Source: Oxyruncus cristatus
Lineage: Eukaryota > Chordata > Aves > Passeriformes > Cotingidae
Length of the DNA: 64,000 nucleotides
Assembly: GCA_013399855.1 (NCBI GenBank)
Contig: VXAY01006825.1
Location: forward strand, 267,889 to 331,888
Direction of reading: 5' to 3'
Shown here: positions 1 through 12,800 of the stretch, in pieces
Numbering within the stretch: the stretch's first letter is position 1
Layout of the letters: the number at the start of each line of letters is the position of its first letter
Notes under the pieces: model-generated
Database searches by the model: none
Seen by the model: the letters and a program-made list of their open reading frames with translations, nothing else
Told to the model about the DNA's origin: nothing
Program-made: the position numbers and the translations under genes

Positions 1-1126
1 CCAGCTTCTGCTATGTAAAGTGAAAAGTGTTGGCTCTGGATGGCCACAGGGGACCGTCACTTCACCTCTAGACAACGGCTTTAAAACAAATACCCCATAA
101 TTGCTGGCACAGCCTTTCTTCTGAACGAGTAGCTGACACAAGCACTTACTTGCTGCCTGTGCACTTCCGTTGTCTTCCTGGCAATAAAACAATTACTACT
201 AGCTAAATTAAGATGCGGGCAATAGTTGGAGCAGTTTGGATAACCTAAAGGAGGCAGAAGTCCTTGTCAAGTAAATGTCAAAAAAAAATAAAAAGGACAC
301 ACTTAAAAAAAAAAAAAATCAAACCATTTTTGCTTCATTATCTTTTAAAGAATTTACTTCCCAGCCTTCACACAGCTGCAGAATTAGACCAGGACAGAAA
401 TGGCACTGCATTCAACCAGCTTCTTCAGTGCAAAAAATTAGACACACCTTAAGCCACTTAAACAATCTTTTGTAATCACATAACCTCTCCTTCTATTAAG
501 GTCATTTCAGAACTTGGTTTCAACTGACATTAAAGACATACTTTAACAGCAAAATTTATATTCTATCCCTGGTAGGAAAATAATACTGTTTACAGCATAA
601 CCTTAACTGATGTCTGCTTCAGTGAGAGTGGCATTTCTCAGTTTGTGGTAAGGAAAATTAGCAGTCGTCACTCCAAATTACTACACGTAACTTAAACTAA
701 ATCGTATTTGCAGACTCAAGGATGCAAATTAACTGCCTGGTGCATATCCAGTTAAAGCAACCATAATTAAAGAACACAATCAAAGCATCACACCAAATCT
801 ATGTAAGCATACATTTGCAAGGCTTTTTACTTTCAGTTTTTTAACACCTTCTCTAGCTACGACTTAATTTCACTGCTCTCTATAATCTTTGATTGGAACT
901 ATGTCTGTGCCAGATTCTAAGCATTAGTTTATTCCCCTTGATAACCCAAAAATTCAGAGGGGCTGTACCAGATTTTTTTTCTGCTTTTTAATCTGCCACT
1001 AATTATTCAGTCACAAATCTGTTGCGTATTTTTTTCAGGCTGGGTTTTTTGACAGTAACCGAGACTTCTTTAGAAGCAGCTCACTACAGTTTAAATTCAT
1101 TACCTGTTGCTAATTAAAACAATGTC

Positions 1127-1231
1127 TTATTGTCACAAAAGAAAATCCTGTTACGGAAACTGATGAGCTGCAGTCTTCAGTAACTCAGGAGGATGTGTTT
1201 ACAAGCGGGAACACTTAATGCCAGTGCCAAT
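1127..1231 (+). repeat. Left arm of a large perfect inverted repeat
   Basis: These 105 bases are identical to the reverse complement of 1602-1706. Outward of this core the similarity continues with mismatches and small indels to about 995 (partner to about 1822), so the arms total roughly 220 bases. The spacer is 370 bases. The family is unknown; it may be a long terminal-inverted-repeat non-autonomous DNA element or a foldback duplication. Confidence 0.9.
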
Positions 1232-1601
1232 CAGGTCTAATTGGGATTAACCTTTCAGTACTTACAATTACTTGTAAGCTTAGGTGGAATTAGGGAGAGC
1301 ACAGTCAGCAAGGTTTCAGTAAATCAAGAGATGCAAACAAACAATGTTAGAAACTCTTTTCCTAACTATAATATTTATGTCCTGGTCAAACTAAGTAAAC
1401 TGTGAGTTACAGTTGGGTTTATAAGTATTTCTATAAATTGGCTTATTTGAGCATCTTTTTTTTGTACTAAGAAACACTGTCCCCAGACAGGACCACTGAG
1501 AAGCAAGTGATTACTTACTAAGATGAAACTGCATTTCACTGCTTTAACTATTTATATTTAAGCATATAGATCTAGAAAAAGTACCAAATTCCAGCACTGG
1601 C

Positions 1602-1706
1602 ATTGGCACTGGCATTAAGTGTTCCCGCTTGTAAACACATCCTCCTGAGTTACTGAAGACTGCAGCTCATCAGTTTCCGTAACAGGATTTTCTTTTGTGA
1701 CAATAA
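1602..1706 (-). repeat. Right arm of the inverted repeat
   Basis: Reverse-complement partner of 1127-1231 with no mismatch over 105 bases. The outer part (1707-1822) matches 995-1126 imperfectly. The CR1 fragment begins directly beyond the outer edge. Confidence 0.9.
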
Positions 1707-1829
1707 AACGTTTGGTTTAGTTAGCAACATCTAGTGAATTTAAACTGTAAATTGTTTCTAAAGAAGTCTAAAAAACCCCAAGCTGAACGAAATATGCAAC
1801 AGATTTATGATGAGTAATTACAGAATTAA

Positions 1830-2232
1830 TTACAGAATCACAGAATGGGTCAGGTCGGAAGGGACCACAGTGGGATCATCTGGTCCAACCTCCCTCTCCA
1901 ACGAGGGTCATCCTAGAGCACATGGCACAGGATTGCATCCAGATGGTTCTTGGAGATCTCCAGTGAGGGAGACTCCACAACTTCTCTGGGCAATCTATTC
2001 CACTGCACAGTCACCCACACAGTAAAGAAGTTCTTCCTCATGTTCAGTTGGAACTTCCTGTGCATCAGTTTCTGCTCTTTGACTCCTCTATTGCTTGGCA
2101 TCACTGAGAAAACCCTTGATCCATCCTGACACCCTTCAGATACTGAAAAGATATTGGTGAGATCCCCTCTCAGGTGCTTCTTCTTGAGGCTGAACAGGCC
2201 CAGCTCCTTCAGCCCTTCCTCAACTTTGCAGC
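1830..2232 (-). mobile_element. CR1 LINE 3' fragment
   Basis: On the plus strand it begins CACAGAATGGGTCAGG and runs through the typical CR1 phrases for gathering at GGGATCATCTGGTCC and GAACAGGCCCAGCTCC, which is the reverse complement of a CR1 3' end. Non-coding remnant; an overlapping short open frame is part of the element. Confidence 0.9.
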
Positions 2233-3583
2233 TTTAATTAGTAGTAGAAAAAAACAGGGAACAGAAAAAAAAAAATATACAACCCTTTTCAACTTTTGGC
2301 TTATAGAAGGAAATATCTAATCCTTAGAATCTGACAGAGACATACTTCCAATCAAGAGGATTTCAGGGAGCAATGAAAAAATATCATAGCTAGAGAATGT
2401 GCTAACAAACTGAATAGCAAAAAGCCGTGTTAAGAATGTCTGCTTACAGGGATCTGATCTGATGCTTTGATTGTGTGTCTAATCTCCAGGCCATACAGGT
2501 GTTCCCTACGGAATGAGAGTATTTTACCTCATGCTAAGCATGGAAGTCTGAGTCTCAAAGAGGGTAATCTGGTTGTGATGTGTGCTAAGCACTGCACTTC
2601 CCAATGGACTGCACAAGTAGTGGTGGATCATCATGAACTCTGTTCATAAACAGAGTAACTGAGGAGACTGATTTCAACTATGTAAAATACAGGAACTTAA
2701 AGCAGTTTACTTAACCACTGGCAACCTTCAGGTAGTTGTATTGTACTTTATCTTGTGGAAGCTGTATCTTGGGAGAAGTAATGGCTAACTATCTGCTATT
2801 AAACATGAAGCCACATCTTATCAAGCTAAGCAACAGTGAAGAGTGCCTCCTGCTGTTGGAGATTTAATTAACTGGGCTCTCTATGGGGATTAGTCTATCA
2901 CCATGGCATTGAACACCAGCAGGGCGGGTGTTCTATGAAAGCCCTAACAAGAAAGTTTTGGATTTTTTTCTAAAATATTGGTTTGATTTTTCTTGATTAA
3001 AACAGAGTACAGAAGAAATCAACAGGATACTTATTTGATATCATGCAGAAGTAAATTCGTCCCTCCCCCACTACAACAAAGAAACTCGGGGTTTCTAGGG
3101 TTTAAAAGTGTGTACTTGTCAGAAGACTTAAGTAAAACAAAACCAAACTGTGGTCCATTGAAATAATCAGCTGCATCTTCAGGACCTCCTCTGAAAAAGG
3201 TCAGACACTGTTTTCATTCTATTCTTGTTAGTTCCTAAGGATGATGGCCTCCATCACAGGGTAAGAATGGAACTTGCATTGTTTTCCTGTTTTGATTTTT
3301 TGAGGATAAAGGAGGGAAGGGGATTAAGAACAAGTGTATTTGCCTGTACATAATATCTCCACAACAGATGCTTGTGTTTCTGTGGTAACTATGACAACAT
3401 ACATGTAAATTCTAACAAGACTCAAAACATTTTTGAGCAAGTTATCAGAAAAGATTTAACTTCTTGATTATGTGTTCAGAAGTTTCTACTAGCTCTTAAA
3501 TCTTCTTGAGATTTCAGTCTCTGAGAACAGTCTTTTACTGTGCACAACAGAATGAGTACAACAAGAAGTTGTTTTAGAAATTA

Positions 3584-3589
3584 TTTAAT
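3584..3589 (-). promoter_or_regulatory. PUM3 candidate poly(A) signal (ATTAAA)
   Basis: ATTAAA on the minus strand about 100 bases after the stop codon. It implies a very short 3' UTR. No canonical AATAAA was noted nearer to the stop. Confidence 0.5.
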
Positions 3590-3691
3590 ATACAAATGCA
3601 CACACTGCTTCTTAAAACAACCACGGTGCAAAATCTTACCAAATCTCAGTGGATTGCATTGATGTAAATAATCATTTTATCTCCATTTACA

Positions 3692-3821
3692 TTAGGAAGT
3701 CAATTTCTCCAGTAATGCTTCTATTCCTTTTACATTTTTATTCTGCTTCAGCTTTGGGATGAGCTTTTTCAGTCCTTTTTTTACTGTATTTGCCACTTTT
3801 TCATCACTGCTCCGGAGAAGG
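3692..3821 (-). CDS. PUM3: PUM3 coding exon 17 and stop
   Basis: Residues about 597-639, including SDEKVANTVKKGLKKLIPKL and GIEALLEKLTS, followed by TAA at 3692-3694. Acceptor CTTGTAG. The last intron (about 4.4 kb) is the longest in the gene. Confidence 0.95.
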
Positions 3822-6800
3822 CTACAAGAAACAGGAAAAATTGCAGGATGTCATAGGTCAGCATGTAGGTCATAGGAAAAGAAGCTGTCCATATAAGGAA
3901 ACAATTAGTATTTAGGAAGAATATAGCTCAGCCAGATTCTGTCACTTCCTCTTATAAAAATGTGTAGAACATTTCAGAAAGTATGAAACACCAAGTGAGA
4001 ACACAACCAACAAATGATAAATCAGTCTGCAGGGAACTGCTGCTTCCTATTCAAAGCATGTTCAAACACTGCATCAGACCAGGTTGTCCAGGGCTGCATC
4101 CACTCTTGGCTTGAAACCTGCCAGGCTGGAAACAGCCCAAACTCCATGGGCCCCAGCCCCACTGCTGGACCATCCTCGTGAGGCTTCTTCTTTATCTTCA
4201 GCTTGAGCCTCTTGTGTTTCAGCTTGTGCCACTGCCTCTTGCCCTCTGTTGCTGCAAAGGGACCAGCTCTCCTCCAACCTCTCCCATGGGTGCCAGGGAT
4301 GCTGCTGGGTGCCCACAAGCTGCCTCTTCTCCCAGATGAAACAGCCTTAGCCCCATAGCCTCTCTTAATAGGCCAAGGGATCCAGCCCATGACTGTGCTG
4401 GTCACCTCTCATTAAATTCAGTCCAGTTGTTGATACCTTTCCTGTAACAGGACTCCTAAAACTGGATACAGTGCCATGTATCTAATACACTCAAGTACCT
4501 GCACTATTGTACTTCCATGGTGCACTTAGTGCAGGACTACAGACCCTTACCAGTTCTGTTCCTCTTTTACATACTACTTTTGGAAAACAAACTAGATTTC
4601 CCAGATAACTTTCTTCCTCAGAAACAAGGAAATTCATCATAAGATGTAAAATACAATTAGAAAAGAAAAAGCTTCTCCGCTATGCAGATCAGCACAGGTA
4701 CTGATTGCCCTTCTCCTCTCCTTTGGTTAACAGTGAAATGTTCTTGGACTGTAACACAAAATCAACAGAGGTAATGGCACACCTAATTTGCTACTTCAAA
4801 ATGATGAGTGAACACTGCCTAAAAAAAGTGTCTTCTACAGCCAATGTGTGCAAACTATATGGGCAAATCAGAATTACAAGTTTGATACACAAATAAACTA
4901 AGACTGGAAACAAACTCTAACACCCATGTGCTGGTGTGAAGCAGGCTGCATGATACTACAAGTCCTTATAATCCCTAGGACTCCTCTGAGTGGTTCTCAA
5001 ATTTGCAGGTACCTAAAAGCTTGCCTACTTTATAAAAAAGGATTAAACATGGCAAACTGAACTGAGTAAGACATAAAGGAATTAACATAGCTTAAGATGA
5101 GATTTAAATTTTGACTCCTTCAGAACTCCAAATCCTGTGCCAGATGCCAACACTACGGGCAGTACACCATGGGACATTCAACACAGGTGAGGGTGATACT
5201 TTCTCATCTTTTCTGTGAGTCATGTACCCCTGATAACTGCAAGAAAGTCAAGAGCACTGACAAATAATTAACACAGAGAACTACACGTGGATCACTCACC
5301 ACAAGGGACAAAGAGCATACAAAATAGCAAGACACTTCGGAATTCATTTTATGTATTTCTAAAAATTAATTTCGTCTGCTGACAGCCAAACATGTACAGC
5401 TGCTTTCAAACTCCTAGCATGCACAGTTACTTCAAGACAGGTATGCTTAGTACAGAATATCTGCACGCCTGATAAGACCAACATAGTGAACATAGTGGGG
5501 AGTTTTAAAACTATTATTCTGCAAGTTTTTACAAGATCTAGAAAGCTGGCACCTGTGTATTTTGTGGAAATAAAATGTAACTTCTACAGGTTACAGGAAT
5601 AACATATGAGGTCAATAAGACAGTTGGTGAAGTAAGTTCTTGTCCATTTTCTACCCTGATGTAACACATTATTTACAAATTAAAAAATACCCAGAAGAGT
5701 CATAGATAGGAAAGGAAATAGACGTGCATCCATGACATTCAAGTACTTACAAGACTTTATACACTAGTATAAAGTGTACACTGGACTATAAGCTTGCAGA
5801 AGGTCCTCTCATTACCTTAGGACTCCTCAGGATAGTATTAGGTCAGAACCAGGCCCCGATTTTTTTTATAAAAATCAAATTAAAAGCAAGTAGGACCAGG
5901 AAATGTGAAGGTCCAGGTTATAGCAGGTACCTAAGAAGTCAAGCACGTGCAATGACTGCCTGTAACTGACAAATAATGACTAGATAGCCAAAACCCTTCA
6001 AATGGACTCCCTGAGTAATTCTGAGTTTCTGATTTGCATATATGTGACAGATGGCTTCTGAAAGCCAACAACAAAACAAAAATCAATCATGGCTTCAGGG
6101 AGAACTGGCATCGTCTGAAAATCACTTTTGTCAGAGGGATCTGAGCTCCCTTATGACAAAAAAAGTATCTGTTTTTTTTAAATGAGAAGGTTTTTAAAAA
6201 CTCAACAATTACTTCATGCTAAAAAACCTCTGCAGTTACTATCTATACGAAACTAAATTCAACTTATTATTGCTGTATGATTTAGATAATCTCTTGACTT
6301 CAGTGCATGCAGTTAAACAAAAATGCAATTAATTACTATATGGTTTTGAGGTAAGCAGGTGTCACATGAAATGGAACAAAAGGAGCTGGTAATGCGTTCT
6401 CAGCTGCCTAAGCAAAAGGACTTCATGCCTAAAAAGTCATCAAGAGAACTTTAATCTGAAAAAGATTAAAACAAAAAACTTAAGAATAAAATTCCAGCAA
6501 ACAAAGAAGCAATATACTTTTTTCTCTTTCCTCTAAGCTTCAATATTGGTGAAAATACTGCCAGTCTCGGAGATAAGCTCCCCTGCTTGATAACAAAGGA
6601 CACTTGTCGAAGTCCCATCCTGTAGTGACATGAGTAATAGCAGAGAGGGAAAAAGACTGCCATTCCTTACAGACCTTTCCATAAAATACACCACTATTGT
6701 GCTAGTTTTTTCTAATAAGCGATTAATAGTTTCCTGTCTTATCTGCAAGTCTTAAGAGCCTAATAAAAGACTACTGTCACAGTGATAGCCAGTTACTGAA

Positions 6801-9800
6801 GTATGGAATACTAAATATGGAAAAAAAATCTGTTAATTTACTTTGCAATTTTATTCGGATAATCTAAACAGCTTAGTACATACACCGGCCACACCACATG
6901 CTAAATTAATCTCTTCAGCCATGAGTTAATGGAAAAAACTCCAAGAATTAAGACAGTGTCAGTAAAAAAGCATTTCTAACAGAACTCCACTGAACATCCA
7001 TGTGCAGGATCAGTAATTTACAGACATTAGGTGCATTTATGGAATTCTAAAGGCCTGTTATGAGAGGCAAATAAAGAACATTATCCTTTTGGCAGCTGAA
7101 CAATCTTAACAGCCAGGTCCCTATGACTATTTAGATGTTCTGTGAACTGGCTTTGTATCTGGATTGCAACTACTCCTCAACTATCAATTCTTCTCACTAG
7201 TGATCTGAATGATAATGTCTAAACAAAGGTAGAATTGAACTCAGATTAACTAACAGAAGTGAAAACAGCTTTTGATTCACCTTGCAAAAGAGCCAGAACA
7301 TCAAAGTAGCATAGGAGTAAAGCAAAGAGTGAAGAGTCTAAAGTAACTTTAGGAGGAAGAAAAGTAGAACAGCAAAAAGAGAGCAGAGGATTTATTTTTC
7401 CACATCCCGTTGTCTATTGGAATTGTTTGCTGACTTTGGTTCAGTGAAAGTCTTTACAAGGAGCCAGAAGTGCAAGTCTGACAGAGAAGTGCCAGAACAC
7501 AGACCACATGCTTCGGGTTAAAGACAAAACCTTGGGTTTCTACAACCTAATACTGACAGGAAGCCACAAAGCGAAAGCAGTGATGATTAACACAGCTGTT
7601 CACATTTGATAAAACAAAATGTTAATGTTAATCTGATTCCTGTGGAGTATTTCTGATCTCATGAGTTGCATGGTTCACTGCTTTAAAGTCACGAGCCAGT
7701 TAGCTCATCATAAGCCTTTGCATAGTCTGTTCTTATGTATGGTCTCTTCCAAACATTTCTTTACTTCAGTATCAGAAATGTTTAGGCTTTGTAATTAAGG
7801 CATCAAGACAAAGCATAATTTACCAAAACAAAACAATTTCCAGATTCTTGTATGCTGCCACCAGTCCCAGGTATTTCATTCATTACATTAATTATTTTTA
7901 TGTAGGTATTCGTGGACTGCTCTTTTGAGAATTCTGGCCTTGTAAAACAAGACATGGTAGGCACAACTTTAAAAATAATTTGATTTTTAATCTTCATATT
8001 TTCCAATACTGAGCTTCCTAGTACTACAAAAGACATAGTTCAAGGAACAACCTGTGGAAACTCTGGCTTAAATTCTTCCATTTCCCTGTTCCACTCCAGA
8101 CTTGCCAGTTGCATGAAATAACGTACATTTTGTTGGTAGAAATTTCAACTGATGTTCTCTTAGCTGTTCAAGAAATTAACACTGTAATCTAATCAGGAGT
8201 GGCCACGAGCTTTACATACCAACACAGAATAATGGCACCTCTATTTACTTCTGCCCAGGTCTTCAGGTTCTCAATACCAACCCGTTCCACCAGTGTTCTT
8301 CCAAAGCAAACTGTAAAATGTGGGAAAGAGGCAGGGAGAAGAAAAAAATTGACACAGTATCTTTATACCAAAAAGCCTGCTGAAAGTTCGCTCTAGTTGC
8401 GATTTAATCAAATAGTCTTTAGTTACCAACTATTCACAAACTTCTGTTCCCTCTAAATAACTGACTGTTCAGTACAATGCATAATCTTTGTAGATGTGAG
8501 ACTACTTCCAAATATTGCTTGAAATCTGTTAGACAACAGCAGCACTAATTACCTATTACACTAATGACATATGCAAAACAAAGAACCTAGGCTTACCTCA
8601 GTCCCCAGCTGAATTTGAAGAACTGAACCTCATGAAAACTGCTCTTACAACTTGTATGCTGAGCAAACTTAGCAGTAAATAATGCCAAAACCCCCCAACA
8701 AACTCCAACCTCCAAACAAACAGTGAAGCTATTTTTCATATCACTTTAGATCCCAATTCCACCTGAAGACAGGTCAGTTTTTACACAACTTGTTCCCCAA
8801 GTAATAACAACTGCTTGTTTTTTAACGCCAATTCAATAAACTCAGAACAACAATTTTGCATGGCACTTCTGGGAAGAAACCAAAGGGAACAGCCTGTGCT
8901 TAAACTGGGAATTGCATGATGTTAGCAGAAATAAATCCAGATTACTATCATCATCTCAGGCTAGTCTCTGAAAGACACTCATAAAACTTTCCCTTTGTAC
9001 ATTTTTAATCATCTACTTGAGAAGTAGGAAAAGAGCCTCCTGTACTTAAAAGAAACATTTAATTAAGTACAACTAACATATTTTAAAGGAAATGGTGGCT
9101 ACCTGAATGTAGCAAGAAGAAAAGAAATAAAGAGTTTAACAAGGTCTGATAATTTTACATAGGAAAAAACCTACTACACACAAAGAAGCTTCCCCAGATC
9201 ACACTTTGCCACTCAGTCCCTTTCATTTTTTGAGGTTTTTGTGTGAGAAAAAGAAATCACTATTAGGATAGGGTGATTCACACAAGATTTTAGTTATGTA
9301 ATAAACTAAATTTAAAAGCTAAACTGAGAACATCTGTGCCCATTATCTGCCTTATGGAACACAAACTAGCAAAGTTGTCCTATTTTTGTGCGCGAATTAT
9401 TGTAATAACAGTTACAAAGCATTAATCCACCGGTACTAATGAACACAGTAAAGATTACAGTTTGGCTCATGAGCACTAATGAAACAGGGGTTCCTGTTAG
9501 AAAGACTCCACTGTTTCTATTATTATACTTTAAACTGCTACGCAATTTAGCAAAGCTATCAACACATTTTAAGAACAGGAATGAACTCTGTCCCAAATAC
9601 ACAGTAAAACCCTGACAAAAACCCCCAACCACTACTTGCATTGCAGAAAAAGCAAACATATCCTTGGCATTCTGTTTGTATAGCAGCTCACAACGGCAAA
9701 AAGACAGAAGCACTAATGTTAAATTTTGCATATACTAGTATACTCAAAGAAATAAATCCAACAATCTTATTTTAGGTCAGATAACCAATTAGTCTGAAGT

Positions 9801-12800
9801 CAATTTGATCAAATAAAGCTGAGTTTCCAACATACCTTCTTTTCCACTCTCTCTCATTTTTTCATCTTGTTCAATTAACCATTTCAAAACCAGATGTCCT
9901 GCTGGATGTTCTGCAATGTGAAGCTTCACAGGGAATAGACAAACCAAAACCAAATCAAATTATTTAGTGATGATGTTAAAAATGCAGTTACATGTCTGGC
10001 CATAAATACTTCTGCTTGATTTATTCACTCTGCCTTCAGACACTACATCACACTGATTCATTTAGTTATCATCTATGCAAGTATCAAGAAGTTTGATGCA
10101 AGTTTCTGAATACTCATTCAAACTGACCAGTTTAATTTTTACCATCTTCCCTGCAACATTTAACTTACAGTAATATAAACCATATCAACCAACATTTCAC
10201 CCACTCCTCCACAGATTTCATTCTTACAGAGCAGAATCCCTTGGTCTACCTGCTTCTGCGAGAATTTCCAGACCTCATTTTTACAGACTTGAAAATTTAC
10301 TATGCTATGGTTCACAGAAAGTCACAGAAAACATGACTAGTTCATGTAAAATTCTGTAAAATGTGTATCTTAAAGAAGGGGAAAGCAAAAAGAGTAAATC
10401 CAGCACAACTATGGAAATCTGGAGGACATCTATCTCAAATATAGTGTACACTGCACTTTTTTGTTTTGTAGTCTATGGACACATATCTGGGTTTAACTCA
10501 ATGAAACAGGGGAGGGGCACAACTTTGAAGAGAAGATCATACTGTAAAGACAAACAGCTGTTATCTTTCCTTACATGGAGATACGCATACCTGAATGCTA
10601 AGAGAACCTGTCATTCTCAGTGTAAACAGTCAAATGACCTATAAAACTTTGCCAAGTGCTTGACTGCACATTAAAAGAGAGACTGTGTAACACGCTTGTC
10701 AGCCACCTTCCCACAAAACATTTAAAGCAGTTCTAAAGATTCAAGATCATGAAGTAACTTGCTCTACAACTCCCATGAAGTACTGGCACAAGCCACCATG
10801 ACTGCAGCCAGATGCAGTAACAAAAATAGTAATAAAATACAAAATGTCAGAAAACAGGGTCATGTCTAATGTATGAGTGCTACTAGGGCAGTACCCTGAG
10901 GTCTTACATAAAGGAAAAAGAGAAGACTTCATTCTAGTAATGTAAAAGACCTGCAAGATCTCAGCACCTTGTCCTCTGTACAATACCTGTCCATCCTGGC
11001 CACCTGGAACCAGCTCTTCTGCTGCTAAATTAGCAATTGCATCTAGTGCAGGCTGGATGTCACCAAGAGCTGTTCTTAGGATGTCAGCAACCAAGACAAA
11101 GGTAGCTTTGTCTATCACTACTTCTTGGGTATGTTCTTTCAAATATTCAAGCAAAGGAGAGGAAATGGCTTCCAGGAGTTCACGACGACGGAGTTCAGTA
11201 TTCTTCTTACTGAGGAAAAGGACAACAAACTACTGTAGAAGACTTGCTCTGTATGCACATTAAGCAACAAGAAATTCATAATATATATGCCATTTTAGAC
11301 AGATATAAATCACTGGAAGACTAAAATATAGGCATTAATGTTCCTTCTGTTTCACACACAATTAAACACATGTTGCTCAGAGAGTTTAGGAACACACGGA
11401 GTGTGAAAGTGTTTAAAGCTGACTGCCTTTAAACCTCGTAGAGTTTCTTGTTAATCATAATTTATCCTGTTTATTTTCTTTTCATTTTGTTATCTCAACT
11501 GCTAAGATGTATTTCTTACACAGCTCACTAGTCATCTAAAATTGCTCCTTCTTCAAAGCTGATAAGCATCAATGCCAACACCAGAGACCGGAATCAAACT
11601 AGCAATTTCAATTTTTATTGCTAGATTTTGAGACATACTTTTATCCAACACAAAGCACCAGTAATACATATTACGAATTTTATTCTATGCCAAATCTGAT
11701 ATATGAGTTTACACACAGATAATAGCACAATATTTGCGCTTTACAAAAGGGGTAAACTACTGATCAGCAACACCTTGCTGGTTACCAACCATAGTACGTA
11801 AAATTTAGACAAAGAAAAGGAAAAAAGAAAAAATAAGTACAGAATAATATATCTAATAATACTTATTGGTATAATTTTTATATATTTACTTAGATTGATT
11901 ATGAAGAAAATTGAAATTAAATCATGACAAAGTTGTGCGAACTCTTCTGGACTCTAAGGAAAATAACTTAAACCTTCATATCTGCGTTACCTATAGGCAT
12001 TTCCATCTCCCTGTTGCAAAAGTGTGATGATTTCTGGAACAAAATGTGCAGGATCTCTAGGACTTAGCAAGTACAACAAGACCTTCTTTCCATATTTGTT
12101 GTTTATTATATTGGGCAAAGAAGCATTTATTTCCTGTAAGAGTAAACAAACAACAATGAAACATTAATGAAGTAACAGCTGGTCACTTCCAGTATCAAAA
12201 CTGTGAGAAGTATACCAGTAAAAACTCTAAATGACACAAATATGCTATCTCTCTTTGGTGGTGTCTTCCTAGCTATTCATTTTTGGAGTCCTCATGGAAG
12301 AGGGGAATTTCACATTAAAATCTGCCTGAACCCTTACACATGCCAAGCTCACAATGTACAGTTCCAATCACATGTGAAGCTTCAAAGCACCACACATATT
12401 CCTTGGTCCTGGATTAAGACTTTGTGGTGCTAAAAGATGATGAGAAGACCTTTCTCAAAGGATTTAAAAAGCTTAAAACCTTCCCTTACCTGCAAATTCC
12501 CAGCTATGCTGACAANNNNNNAACAGAAAAAAACCTTTCCTTTTTCTCCCCCTCAAATCTTATTAGTTTTATTACCTTCCTACAGCTAAATTTTATTATG
12601 GACAGAATGATAAACAGTATAAGGTGTTTTAGAAAAAACTGCTCTTTGAGACAATTTTAAGGCTTGGCTTCTTCGAAGGATTAGGCTTCAATGCTTGATT
12701 TTAAGATGCCCCCAGCTCACCATCTGCTAATAGTTTTGATTCACTATCAGAAGAGCTGGTTTTGATTCTTTTTTTTTGTTTTTCCAAATTTTCCCTGCCA

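Larger units (their letters stand above)
1..3570. other. Intergenic DNA downstream of PUM3
   Basis: No gene recognised. Apart from the inverted repeat (about 995-1822) and the CR1 fragment (1830-2232) it is AT-rich and without a supported coding frame. Open frames of about 60-70 codons at 264-475 run through A-rich tracts and look spurious. Confidence 0.7.

Noticed and set aside
4022..4405. 127-codon minus-strand frame in the last PUM3 intron
   Set aside because: Overlaps a CR1 fragment and has no splice context matching PUM3.
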